DNA of 64,000 nt from an uncultured Mucilaginibacter sp. (GTDB lineage Bacteria > Bacteroidota > Bacteroidia > Sphingobacteriales > Sphingobacteriaceae), in NCBI RefSeq assembly GCF_913773635.1, contig NZ_CAJYGQ010000013.1:62001-126000 (forward strand), given 5' to 3'. Position 1 is the first letter of the stretch. Each line of letters begins with the position of its first letter. This document shows, one piece after another, positions 36,186 to 44,250 of the stretch. Position numbers and translations under genes: made by a program. Below the pieces are notes generated by a model, which saw only the letters and a program-made list of their open reading frames with translations, ran no database searches and was not told where the DNA came from.

Positions 36186-36875
36186 ATGTATATCCTTAAC
36201 CAGGCAAAGTCGCTTTATCTCGTCCTTCCTTATGGGAAATGGTGGATACTTAAGCTGATCGCCCACCTTCTCGGCTGTGTTGTCAGAGTACGCTATAACC
36301 TCCTCTTCGTTTTCAGATGCCAACAGGCGCTTATACATACGGTAATCGCCCCATTCAATGTAATACACCTCCCCTGGCAATATCTTCATATCATGTATAA
36401 TTTTGAGCGCTACCCAACAGCCATTTTCCAGGTAGGGATACATGGAGTGTCCCCAAACGGGTAAGGCAAAATCACACTCTTCAATTCCGGGAAAATACAT
36501 GTGCCCTACAGGCTGGCTGTCATTGATATCATTATATACCTCCACACCCGATGCAGTGGCAATTACCTCATACATTGGTATCCCTTGAAACTGTCGTGCC
36601 GGCTGCGCCTGCGGTGCCTTTTGTGGCGCCTGAGCTGTAGCTTGTTTTGGCTGCAGATACGAGCTATAAGTTTCTTTAAAAATTTTTAACTTTTCTGTAT
36701 CTATGTTTTGCCTGCTCTTGATTATTTCTGTAATTGAACTTGCAGAATTAAAGCCTAAAACTTCAGCCAGTTCTGCATTACCATTAAATGCTCTACCTTT
36801 TAATTGATTATATAATATAATGAATTCTAAGGTCTCAGGCCGAATTGTTTTTATTTTAACTGATTTACTGTCCAT
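36168..36875 (-). CDS. S24/LexA-family phage repressor
   Basis: 235 residues. An N-terminal helical DNA-binding region (about 15-60, LAEVLGFNSASSITEIIKSRQNI) is joined by a Pro/Gln/Ala linker to a C-terminal S24 domain with the catalytic Ser144 in WGHSMYP and the probable Lys182 in YRMYKRL. The usual Ala-Gly cleavage pair is not obvious; ATASG (residues 106-110) is at that place, so self-cleavage may differ or be weak. The ATG at 36875 is chosen because upstream residues are promoter DNA. It is divergent from the rightward early promoter and probably controls it and itself. Confidence 0.88.
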   Translation of the reverse strand: MDSKSVKIKTIRPETLEFIILYNQLKGRAFNGNAELAEVLGFNSASSITEIIKSRQNIDTEKLKIFKETYSSYLQPKQATAQAPQKAPQAQPARQFQGIPMYEVIATASGVEVYNDINDSQPVGHMYFPGIEECDFALPVWGHSMYPYLENGCWVALKIIHDMKILPGEVYYIEWGDYRMYKRLLASENEEEVIAYSDNTAEKVGDQLKYPPFPIRKDEIKRLCLVKDIHKKHNH

Positions 36876-36905
36876 ACTTATCGCAAATATGTGGATAACT
36901 TTTTC

Positions 36906-36935
36906 TTGATTAATACAGATATTTCTGTATATTTG
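36906..36935 (+). promoter_or_regulatory. Early rightward prophage promoter
   Basis: TTG at 36906-36908, a 19-nt spacer and TATATTTG at 36928-36935 form an ideal Bacteroidota promoter. The operator palindrome lies in the spacer and overlaps the -7 box. Confidence 0.75.
36913..36930. promoter_or_regulatory. Probable S24-repressor operator
   Basis: ATACAGA-TATT-TCTGTAT is an 18-bp inverted repeat inside the rightward promoter. A second, looser inverted repeat (TTTGT-TCTGT-ACAAA, sharing the TCTGTA core) follows at about 36932-36946. On the minus strand CATATTTG (near 36886-36893) could be the repressor's own -7 box. Confidence 0.65.
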
Positions 36936-37018
36936 TTCTGTACAAAACAAAGAAATACAAAATTTTTGAATTTAGCAAGTTATCTTCTTTGTTTATTATG
37001 AAACCAGTATAATCAAAC

Positions 37019-37210
37019 ATGATGCACATAGCCTATTCGTTGTTCAAGAACTTAAATGGCAGTTCCAAACGTAACACTACAGAAAACGAAATTGATGAGG
37101 TTTTAAAACTAAGGTACAAGGCTTATAAAGCAGCTTGCATCAAACACCGCCAAGAAATTGCGGCAATACAAAAATACTTACCCGGCTGGCAGCCTGATTT
37201 TGAAATGTAA
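37019..37210 (+). CDS. Small prophage early protein (63 residues)
   Basis: First rightward gene after the repressor-controlled promoter. Basic, helical (NEIDEVLKLRYKAYKAACIKHRQEIAAIQKY), no signal or membrane segment. Not recognised. Position would suit a Cro- or antirepressor-like regulator, but no HTH is visible. Confidence 0.55.
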   Translation: MMHIAYSLFKNLNGSSKRNTTENEIDEVLKLRYKAYKAACIKHRQEIAAIQKYLPGWQPDFEM

Positions 37211-37239
37211 CAACTGCTCACATTAAATACACCAACACA

Positions 37240-37662
37240 ATGATACCAATGAACCAAAAAACCCGGAATGAACTCTGGTGGCTTATTATTTCGGTAGATT
37301 ACAATTACAGCCGTATTGCCATAGCAGACCATGAGCTGATAGGGCAAACGCTTACCTTATGGCTTGAGGATAAGCAGGACTATAAAAATACGCTTGATGA
37401 GTGCCTTCAACTGCATATACCCGTTAAACATTTTACTAAGCTTATAAAAGCAGAGAACTTGAACAGTTATGAAGGTACAAAATGTCACCCTGTAAAAAAC
37501 TACGTTTATAAAACGCGTATAGCTATCAACAATCCTTTAAACTGGTATAATTATGACGCTACCGCCACGGAGCAATCCTTTGCCCGCGAAAGCATGCTTA
37601 AATTAATACTTACACAGCTGGTTGAAACCGAAGTGTTTTGCCATCAATACAGCTTGGCCTAA
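37240..37662 (+). CDS. Prophage hypothetical protein
   Basis: 140 residues, soluble, beginning MIPMNQKTRNELWWLIISVDYNY (an alternative ATG lies three codons in). Aromatic-rich, with a charged middle. It starts 29 nt after the previous gene and is probably cotranscribed. No family recognised. Confidence 0.55.
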   Translation: MIPMNQKTRNELWWLIISVDYNYSRIAIADHELIGQTLTLWLEDKQDYKNTLDECLQLHIPVKHFTKLIKAENLNSYEGTKCHPVKNYVYKTRIAINNPLNWYNYDATATEQSFARESMLKLILTQLVETEVFCHQYSLA

Positions 37663-37691
37663 CTTAGTAAAAGCAACACTCAACCTGATTA

Positions 37692-38201
37692 CTATAAGCT
37701 CAATCGCTTTTCAAACGCTATAAATTGAAGACCTGGTTTTTTATTTAAGGTGATTTCACCTCCCGGGTGGTATCCGATTTTGAGAAATAAGTTTTGCATA
37801 GGGCGATTAGCTGAATTGGTGTCAAGCCTTAACAGCGGTATTTGCTTTTGAACAGCAACAACTTCACACTGTTGTAACAGCAAAGCAGCTACACCTTTAC
37901 CTTGCATAGCAGGACTAACCGCTAACCTATGCGCTACAATAGCGGGTTCATCAACATCCCAATCAGGCACCTGAGCATATTCAGGCTCCTGGCCTTCAGT
38001 AATGGCAATTACACCCGCTATTTGGTTTTCAAACTCTGCAACCCATAAATAATTGTTTTGAATATCAGATTCAAAAACTTCAGCATTTGGATAGGTATTG
38101 TCCCACTGCCTGTTACCTGCAGCTTGCATAACCGGAACCACCTGCTGCACAAGTAGCATTATGGAACTTATATCATTTATTGTTGCTAAGCGTACGTTCA
38201 T
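37692..38201 (-). CDS. GNAT-family N-acetyltransferase
   Basis: 169 residues with the acetyl-CoA loop motif in MQGKGVAALLLQQCE (Q-x-x-G-x-G/A type) and the preceding RLAVSPA strand. The C-terminal half (NLFLKIGYHPGGEITL) is typical. It lies on the minus strand between early and late phage genes, an odd place for a structural gene. It is likely a cargo gene ('moron') or host gene left in the region. Substrate unknown. Confidence 0.8.
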   Translation of the reverse strand: MNVRLATINDISSIMLLVQQVVPVMQAAGNRQWDNTYPNAEVFESDIQNNYLWVAEFENQIAGVIAITEGQEPEYAQVPDWDVDEPAIVAHRLAVSPAMQGKGVAALLLQQCEVVAVQKQIPLLRLDTNSANRPMQNLFLKIGYHPGGEITLNKKPGLQFIAFEKRLSL

Positions 38202-38282
38202 TTAATAGTATTTAATAAAGAAGCCAATCTAAAAAGTGAAAAATCTATGAAAGGCGTTTTGACAGAGATTTAAGATTAAGGC

Positions 38283-38630
38283 CTATTGCTTGTTTTGCTC
38301 TTCCGTATTCTTTTCAACTTCTTGTGTACCTACGCCAACAAGCCCTTCACTGTGCTCTTCAGCCTGTTGAGAGGTTGCATAGTTAAGTTTACGAAAACGC
38401 CATATAGCAAAGGCCGGCTCCTGGTAGCGATTAATAAGCTTGAAAAATTTTGGAAAGTTATGAACTTCTTCAAGCAAAATACCTGTTACAATTCCATTGT
38501 TGTCTAATATCTCACGTATGGTGTATTCTTTATCTTTTGTTATCCATATCTCAAAATCCTGACGAATCTCTTCGGCTTTGTCAGCATCTATTTTATCATT
38601 TACACAAACAACTTTATCACCAGGTCTCAT
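38283..38630 (-). CDS. Hypothetical protein common in Bacteroidota prophages
   Basis: 115 residues from the ATG at 38630. It begins MRPGDKVVCVNDKIDADK and contains KEYTIREILDNNGIVTGILLEEV and EPAFAIWRFRKL. The pattern GDKVVC...EYTIREI...G...LLEE...FAxWRFR is familiar from Bacteroidota phage-associated small proteins of unknown role. The tail is acidic and Gln/Glu-rich. Confidence 0.6.
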   Translation of the reverse strand: MRPGDKVVCVNDKIDADKAEEIRQDFEIWITKDKEYTIREILDNNGIVTGILLEEVHNFPKFFKLINRYQEPAFAIWRFRKLNYATSQQAEEHSEGLVGVGTQEVEKNTEEQNKQ

Positions 38631-38716
38631 GAGTGCAAATATCAAAAATTAAAAATTTGTTTAGGTAATTAAAATCAAACTTCCCCATCGAGAGCCTTAT
38701 CCTAATGCTAAAAATA

Positions 38717-38748
38717 TTTGCATTTTTCAAAAATTATCCATACATTTA
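38717..38748 (+). promoter_or_regulatory. Late-operon promoter before the terminase genes
   Basis: TTTG at 38717-38720, a 20-nt spacer and TACATTTA at 38741-38748, one base from consensus. Transcription would begin near 38755, directly before the MPIGN palindrome at 38760-38771. Confidence 0.55.
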
Positions 38749-38758
38749 CACTTACAAT

Positions 38759-39262
38759 ATGCCAATTGGCAACCCTATCATAATGCGATCTAATAAGTAT
38801 ATTTTGTTCCAGAAAGCGCATCACTTACGTGCCAAGGTAGCCGAATATTTCAACTATATAAAGGGTATTTACCATATCGAATTGCTTCCGTTTAAAGCAA
38901 CAGCCAAAAGCACACCGGAAATGCGCGAACAACGTGTTTGGGACAGAGAGCCTCAACCTCCTACGCTTAGCGGTTTAGCTTTATTTTTGGGTTTTGAAAG
39001 CCTGCAGGCATTCCTGTTATATGAGCAAAATGGAGCTTATGCATCAACTTTAAAGCGCGCCCGCTTGCAAATTGAAGCTGAATATGAAAAGCAGCTTACC
39101 AGTCAACCCGCAACAGGAGCAATTTTTGCTTTAAAAAGCCTGGGATGGATGGAAAAACAAGCCGAAAAAGACGGCTCTAATTCCGCCCTTAACACTCTTC
39201 GTATTGAAATTGTGGCAACCGGCCCTACCCCTGCTCAGCATGAGCGGGAAGTTACGTTATAA
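38759..39262 (+). CDS. Probable terminase small subunit / DNA-packaging protein
   Basis: 168 residues if the ATG of MPIGNPIIMRSNKY is used, or 159 from the ATG at 38783. The central part (TLSGLALFLGFESLQAFLLYEQNGAYASTL) has the helix-turn-helix-like look of small terminase subunits that bind packaging sites, and the C-terminal AIFALKSLGW helix is typical of this class. It precedes the large subunit by 81 nt. The first nine codons are part of the repeated MPIGN element (see findings), so the true start is uncertain. Confidence 0.7.
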   Translation: MPIGNPIIMRSNKYILFQKAHHLRAKVAEYFNYIKGIYHIELLPFKATAKSTPEMREQRVWDREPQPPTLSGLALFLGFESLQAFLLYEQNGAYASTLKRARLQIEAEYEKQLTSQPATGAIFALKSLGWMEKQAEKDGSNSALNTLRIEIVATGPTPAQHEREVTL

Positions 39263-39343
39263 CCTAAGATAGCACTGGAATCAAGTCGCGGCAAGGCTAA
39301 GTATCGTTAATAATCCATTCTAATTTATGCAAGTTGCAACGCT

Positions 39344-40552
39344 ATGCAAACATCAGTATTGTTTAAATTTAATTACGAAAGCAAATCTCAAATAATTGTA
39401 AATCAAGGAGGTACAAGCTCTGGTAAAACATATGCTTTAATACAGGTTTTGCTGGCATTGGCTTGTGAACAACCAAAACAAGTAATTACCATTGTTGGGC
39501 AGGATATTCCGAATTTAAAATCTGGCGCCATGCGCGACGCGCAAACTATAATAAGCCAGTGGCCAACCTTGCAAAATGCTGTCAAATCATTCAACAAGTC
39601 TGATCGCGTATATGAACTGCACAACGGCTCCTTAATTGAATTTAAAAGTTACGATAACGGGCAAGATGCAAAAAGTGGTAAACGTGACTACCTCTTTATT
39701 AACGAGGCCAACGGCATTACCTGGGATATATACACAGAACTAGCCCTGCGCACACGTAAACGCGTATATCTTGACTACAACCCTAACGCTGCATTTTGGG
39801 TGCACGATGAGCTGTTGGGAAAACCAGGCGTTGAGTTACTTATATCAGACCATAGGCACAATCCGTTTTGTGACGAGCATACACGACAGAAAATTGAAAA
39901 CTTGCAGCAGTCTGACCCAGAAAGATGGAAGGTTTATGCTCGGGGATTGACTGGCAAGATAACCGGTTTGGTTATAACTAACTGGGTAGTTTGCGAAACA
40001 ATACCACCTGATGCCAAAAAACTGGCCTGTGGTCTTGACTTTGGATTTACCAATGATGAAACCGGCTTATTGGAAGTATATAAGCAAAACGGCGAGTTAT
40101 GGGTAAATGAACTTTTGTACGAAACCGGACTAACGAATCAGGATATAAGTGAGCGCATGACCGCTGCCGATTTAAACAAAAATGTGGAGATCATAGCCGA
40201 TAGTGCTGAACCAAAATCAATTGAAGAATTACGGCGGTTGGGGTGGCGCATCACCGGAGCAAAAAAAGGTACCGACAGCATCAAAAACTCCATTGATATT
40301 TTGCGCCGGTATAGGATTAACGTCACTCGCAGCAGTGTGAATTTGCGGCGCGAGCTTGGCCGTTACCAGTGGAAGACTGATAGTGCGGGAAAAACATTAA
40401 ATATACCAACCGATAGCTGGAACCACTTGATTGATCCGTTGCGGTACGTTGCATTAAATAAGTTAAATATAAACGGAGGCGGTACAGCCCGTACCCGCCT
40501 GCCTTACTTACCTCAAAACCCTGCATTTAATGATGTAAACGGGTTGATCTAA
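39344..40552 (+). CDS. Phage terminase large subunit (PBSX family)
   Basis: 402 residues. The ATPase has Walker A GGTSSGKT (residues 22-29) and a Walker B-like YLFINEAN; the nuclease part has CGLDFGFTND, EIIADSAEP and the late WNHLIDPLRYVAL, giving the Asp residues expected of an RNase H-like headful or cohesive-end nuclease. It packages DNA into the prohead. All motifs are intact, so packaging should be functional. Confidence 0.93.
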   Translation: MQTSVLFKFNYESKSQIIVNQGGTSSGKTYALIQVLLALACEQPKQVITIVGQDIPNLKSGAMRDAQTIISQWPTLQNAVKSFNKSDRVYELHNGSLIEFKSYDNGQDAKSGKRDYLFINEANGITWDIYTELALRTRKRVYLDYNPNAAFWVHDELLGKPGVELLISDHRHNPFCDEHTRQKIENLQQSDPERWKVYARGLTGKITGLVITNWVVCETIPPDAKKLACGLDFGFTNDETGLLEVYKQNGELWVNELLYETGLTNQDISERMTAADLNKNVEIIADSAEPKSIEELRRLGWRITGAKKGTDSIKNSIDILRRYRINVTRSSVNLRRELGRYQWKTDSAGKTLNIPTDSWNHLIDPLRYVALNKLNINGGGTARTRLPYLPQNPAFNDVNGLI

Positions 40553-40602
40553 GCTCCCAAAACAATGCTCAAAAGGAAGCGCATGTATTAAAACCACTTA
40601 TA

Positions 40603-41334
40603 ATGATTCAAAAAAAATTTAAAACCATCACAGGCGAATTAAGCGTAGCCATTCCTGAAAAGCTGGATGAAATTAGCCTTGGTCAGCTGATGGCATTGCA
40701 GTCTGCAAGCGAGCTGTCTGATCTTGATGCTATCCAAATACTTTCGGGCGTTCCACTTAAAAACTTAAAACAGGTTCAGGACTTTAACGATTTTACGGAG
40801 TTTAATGAAACTATTTCATCTTTAGCTTTACAAATAAGCAGTTTGTATAACAGCAACCAAATACCCGATGAGATTACGTTCAATATTGACAACAAACTAA
40901 GGAAAGTAAAGGTAGCTAAAAACCTGAGCGTTGAACCTGCAGGAGCCTTCATGGCAGCACGTGATATTATAGTTGAGGAAATGACCCGGCACGCCGCGTT
41001 GAACAATAACAATGACGAAGACTGGGAGCATTCATTCAACCCATCGCTAAAAGCATGCAGTCTTATTTTAGCAAATTACTTTTATTGCCGGGCTACACAG
41101 CTTCCTTATGATGAAGAACTTGCTGAACAGTTTACTGCAGAGATTGAAAAGCAACCAATTACAAGCATTTTACCCATTGCCAAGTATTTTTTTTTGAGCT
41201 TTCCAAACTTATCGAAGCCGAAAACCGGCTTTTGGCATCGCCTTCGTCGGCTTTGGAACAAAGGGCTGGCATTAAAAACTTTGAAAAGTTCAGGTATATC
41301 AACACAGTTAATGCATTGGCCGGAGGGGATATAA
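40603..41334 (+). CDS. Tail assembly chaperone-like protein, frame-0 product
   Basis: 243 residues. The first ~197 residues look well formed; after the slippery run (codons 196-198) the frame-0 tail is Arg/Trp/Lys-rich and ends early. In siphoviruses a short and a frameshifted long chaperone coat the tape measure protein; the layout here matches that plan, though the tape measure gene is 6 kb further on. No sequence family was recognised directly. Confidence 0.65.
   Translation: MIQKKFKTITGELSVAIPEKLDEISLGQLMALQSASELSDLDAIQILSGVPLKNLKQVQDFNDFTEFNETISSLALQISSLYNSNQIPDEITFNIDNKLRKVKVAKNLSVEPAGAFMAARDIIVEEMTRHAALNNNNDEDWEHSFNPSLKACSLILANYFYCRATQLPYDEELAEQFTAEIEKQPITSILPIAKYFFLSFPNLSKPKTGFWHRLRRLWNKGLALKTLKSSGISTQLMHWPEGI
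41187..41195 (+). other. Probable -1 ribosomal frameshift site
   Basis: Nine T followed by G, read TAT TTT TTT TTG in frame 0, giving the heptamer T TTT TTT (or T TTT TTG). A 6-bp hairpin (AAGCCG 41215-41220 with CGGCTT 41226-41231) lies about 19 nt downstream. Confidence 0.65.
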
Positions 41335-41453
41335 CGAAATGGCAGCTCATTTTAAACATGCCTTACAATAAAGTACTTACCAAATTACTTTTAAACAAAA
41401 CCGAAGCCGCATTTCAAAAAAAATACACTGAGTTGCTAAGCACTCAAAGCTAA
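41187..41453 (+). CDS. Frameshifted extension of the tail chaperone (-1 frame)
   Basis: In the -1 frame an open stretch continues for about 85 codons from the slip site to a stop at 41451-41453 and has no ATG start. Its residues (ELSKLIEAENRLL... FRYINTVNALAGGDI... NMPYNKVLTKLLLNK) look like a real helical protein, more so than the frame-0 tail. The fused product would be about 283 residues. Initiation alone from TTG 41232 is possible but unlikely. Confidence 0.65.
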   Translation, partial: FFFELSKLIEAENRLLASPSSALEQRAGIKNFEKFRYINTVNALAGGDITKWQLILNMPYNKVLTKLLLNKTEAAFQKKYTELLSTQS

Positions 41454-41489
41454 ACAAGTAACCAACTTTCTTCAAATAACTAAGTAATT

Positions 41490-41939
41490 ATGCCAGTTCG
41501 CAATCATATTTCAAAAATAACGCAAACATTAAGTAATACGCCTGGCTTTGCCTACGGCACTGCCAATGAACTCAATCAACTTGCCGACGATAAATCCTAC
41601 CCTTGTGTGTTTATGTACCCTCTGCAGGGTATTGATATGCATCCATCCATAAATGGCTCAGTAAGCAATACCTTTTCAGTATACCTCGAATTTTTATATA
41701 AAACCGACTTTGGGCAGTACACCGCCGATAATGAAACTTACGTTACACAAGCCTTAACGCTGGCAAATGAGTTTTTAGTGAAAGCCGCACAGTATACCGA
41801 CGGTAATAGTCGGTACTTTAAAATCACGTCTTCTACCAAAGCCAAGTGCACGCCGGTTTACAACAAGTATGATGTAAATACAACGGGCGTGGGTTTAACG
41901 CTCACACTTCAATCGCAATCCTTCGGAACATTTAACTAG
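41490..41939 (+). CDS. Phage tail-associated hypothetical protein
   Basis: 149 residues, beta-rich, no signal. It begins MPVRNHISKITQTLSNTPGF and ends in an alternating Thr/Leu/Ser strand. Size and position next to the tail chaperone would suit a tail completion or terminator protein, but that is inference. Its start carries a degenerate copy of the MPIGN palindrome (41491-41502). Confidence 0.55.
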   Translation: MPVRNHISKITQTLSNTPGFAYGTANELNQLADDKSYPCVFMYPLQGIDMHPSINGSVSNTFSVYLEFLYKTDFGQYTADNETYVTQALTLANEFLVKAAQYTDGNSRYFKITSSTKAKCTPVYNKYDVNTTGVGLTLTLQSQSFGTFN

Positions 41940-41976
41940 CCCTGCCCAAACTGCCATACACGCCAATACCAACACT

Positions 41977-44160
41977 ATGCCTAAATACGCAAAAGAAACC
42001 TTTTTAAATAAACGCACCGTTCACCCGTCTATACGGCCGGAGAAGCCGTTTCAACTGGGAGACACATGGATTGGTGTAATTGACACTGAAGACCGCCCTT
42101 TAACCAGCACCGGATTACAAACTTACGCCGACGTTTACATAGAGCTATTTGATGAAAACGGCAGGGCAGTTGAAGGCAATTATTGTATTGCCCAATACGA
42201 AGAGATAATTAATGGTAGTTCGAATGATATACAAGAAATTGCTATACCAGGCACCAAAATTATTATTGGCAAACAAATGCTCATTGAAGATACTAGTGAA
42301 GATAATTATTACTACTATCGGCTGAAAGTATATCCCAATGTAATTGAAAATAACGGTAACTATATACCACCGGGTGTTTGTGACATACAGATAAATTCGG
42401 TAGTAGTTGACAAAAAGGAAAGTGCTCCGGGTCGTAAAGACGGGCAGGTAACTATTGTTGCCTCATCGGGTGCGGGAGATTTACAGTATAGTCTTGATGG
42501 TGTTAATTGGCAAACCAGTGAAACATTTAATAACCTTGCAGGCGGCGGATACACTGTTTATTGTAAAGATGCAGCAGGCTGTTCTGCTTCATATTATTTC
42601 ACAGTTGATACAGTATTAAGCCTGCTTGTATCTGATCCATCTGTAACTTTAAACAGCGGTAATGTAAGCAGATGGAGCGCAGCTTTTAACCCAATTGTAT
42701 TTACTTATCAACGTCGTGATTTAAATGTGACAGCAGTTTTGCCTGCAAATTATGGCAGTCAAACATCATTTAAAGTAAATGGAGCACTCAGCACAGGCAA
42801 CATTATGTTGACTACCAAGGATAAGATATATGTTAATGCAGGCTACTACGAAGGCGTTTATGATGTGTACTATGTAAATCAGGCAACCAGCGAAGTTTGG
42901 ATTGATCTGCCCTACACCGATTCACTTAATAACACCGGCTTTATGAACATCAATAAATTCCGGCCCTATTATGAAGTCCAAACAGAAATAACTTATCAGG
43001 ATACGATGACGGGTTTGATGAGCACAATAAATTGCGTACACCGGCCAAACACCCAAGGCCTAATACGGGCAAACATTTCTAATTTTTTACAGAGCCTCTT
43101 GCAAGCCAAAGATGATATGGGCGCAGATAGGCCTAACAGTCGCGATTATAATTTAGGTGCATGTTATCATGTAAAATATACCGAAGGATGGCAAGATCCA
43201 TCAACGGGCGTAAATGTTAAATCGGCTAGTATCGCAATTGATACGCCTTACTACGTTACCTACTCGGCCAGGCAGCTTGGCGATAGTTATGGCGGAAATA
43301 TGGCTGCTTATGTACCATTTAAGCAAGTTGATGCACCAAGTAAGCGTGCCAGGTGGTTAACAGATTTTGCCGAACCTGTTTACTCGGCCGGCTACCCTTT
43401 TGATATTGGCTTCATATACGGAGATGACTTAGCGGGATTAAGTCTGTATGCAGAAATTACAGCTCTTGATGTTAACAGGAATCCTTTGGGCACGCCAGCT
43501 ACAACATACCTGCTTAATGAAGATGGATCATTCCTTTTGCAGCAAGACAGCAGTAAACTTGTAATTATACGCCCACCTGTTACAAACAAACCATTTGTAA
43601 CCGGGCTTGCACAGCGCATTGGCGTAAACAGGTTGCACATAAGCCAAAACTTTGACGTGTATGCCCGCTACTTCAAACTAGATTTAAAATATCGTGATGC
43701 TGATGATGAAGAGCGCCAAGTTATGCAAACGCAAATTGTTCGTATTGATGATGCCATTGATTTGCAATCGGTATACCTCCGCTGGATAGGTCTTAACGGA
43801 GCTTGGAATTACTACCGCTTTGTATACAACCAGGAAATAACTTTAGATGTGCAAAACGCAGTTATACTTAAAAAGCATGTAAACGATTGGGCAAATCAAG
43901 ATGCTATTGAAGATGTAATAAGTAAGAGCGCCGGGCTAAAGATGAAAGTTATAGCCGAAGATCTTGCCCTTGCAGACATCAAAGGCTTGCAATCGTTAAA
44001 GTATTCGCCCAAAGTACAAATGCTCATCAATAAAAACCCGGTAAAATGGCAAACGGTTGTACTTAACACCGCTACCTTTGCTGAGTATGAAACGCGTAAC
44101 GGCCAGGCACCTTTCAGCGTTACTTTCAATTTACCTGCACTAAATATACAAACGCAATAA
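41977..44160 (+). CDS. Large phage tail protein with an SprB-like repeat
   Basis: 727 residues, no signal peptide. Residues about 139-210 form an SprB-like repeat (INSVVVDKKESAPG... GQVTIVASSGAGDLQYSLDGVNW... GGGYTVYCKDAAGC), a module otherwise known from Bacteroidota gliding adhesins and secreted repeat proteins. The rest is beta-rich without a recognised domain. In the tail gene cluster it is probably a tip, distal tail or receptor-contact protein. Confidence 0.6.
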   Translation: MPKYAKETFLNKRTVHPSIRPEKPFQLGDTWIGVIDTEDRPLTSTGLQTYADVYIELFDENGRAVEGNYCIAQYEEIINGSSNDIQEIAIPGTKIIIGKQMLIEDTSEDNYYYYRLKVYPNVIENNGNYIPPGVCDIQINSVVVDKKESAPGRKDGQVTIVASSGAGDLQYSLDGVNWQTSETFNNLAGGGYTVYCKDAAGCSASYYFTVDTVLSLLVSDPSVTLNSGNVSRWSAAFNPIVFTYQRRDLNVTAVLPANYGSQTSFKVNGALSTGNIMLTTKDKIYVNAGYYEGVYDVYYVNQATSEVWIDLPYTDSLNNTGFMNINKFRPYYEVQTEITYQDTMTGLMSTINCVHRPNTQGLIRANISNFLQSLLQAKDDMGADRPNSRDYNLGACYHVKYTEGWQDPSTGVNVKSASIAIDTPYYVTYSARQLGDSYGGNMAAYVPFKQVDAPSKRARWLTDFAEPVYSAGYPFDIGFIYGDDLAGLSLYAEITALDVNRNPLGTPATTYLLNEDGSFLLQQDSSKLVIIRPPVTNKPFVTGLAQRIGVNRLHISQNFDVYARYFKLDLKYRDADDEERQVMQTQIVRIDDAIDLQSVYLRWIGLNGAWNYYRFVYNQEITLDVQNAVILKKHVNDWANQDAIEDVISKSAGLKMKVIAEDLALADIKGLQSLKYSPKVQMLINKNPVKWQTVVLNTATFAEYETRNGQAPFSVTFNLPALNIQTQ

Positions 44161-44168
44161 GCAATGCC

Positions 44169-44199
44169 CGGAAGGGTAATCTTCCAGTTTACCCTTCCG
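44169..44199 (+). other. Intra-operon stem-loop
   Basis: CGGAAGGGTAA (44169-44179) pairs perfectly with TTACCCTTCCG (44189-44199). No U-tract follows, so it is more likely an mRNA processing or stability hairpin than a terminator. Confidence 0.55.
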
Positions 44200-44250
44200 C
44201 TTCTCTCCCGCTTTGTATAAGCTTAAACACAACTGCCAAGCTAAAACTAT

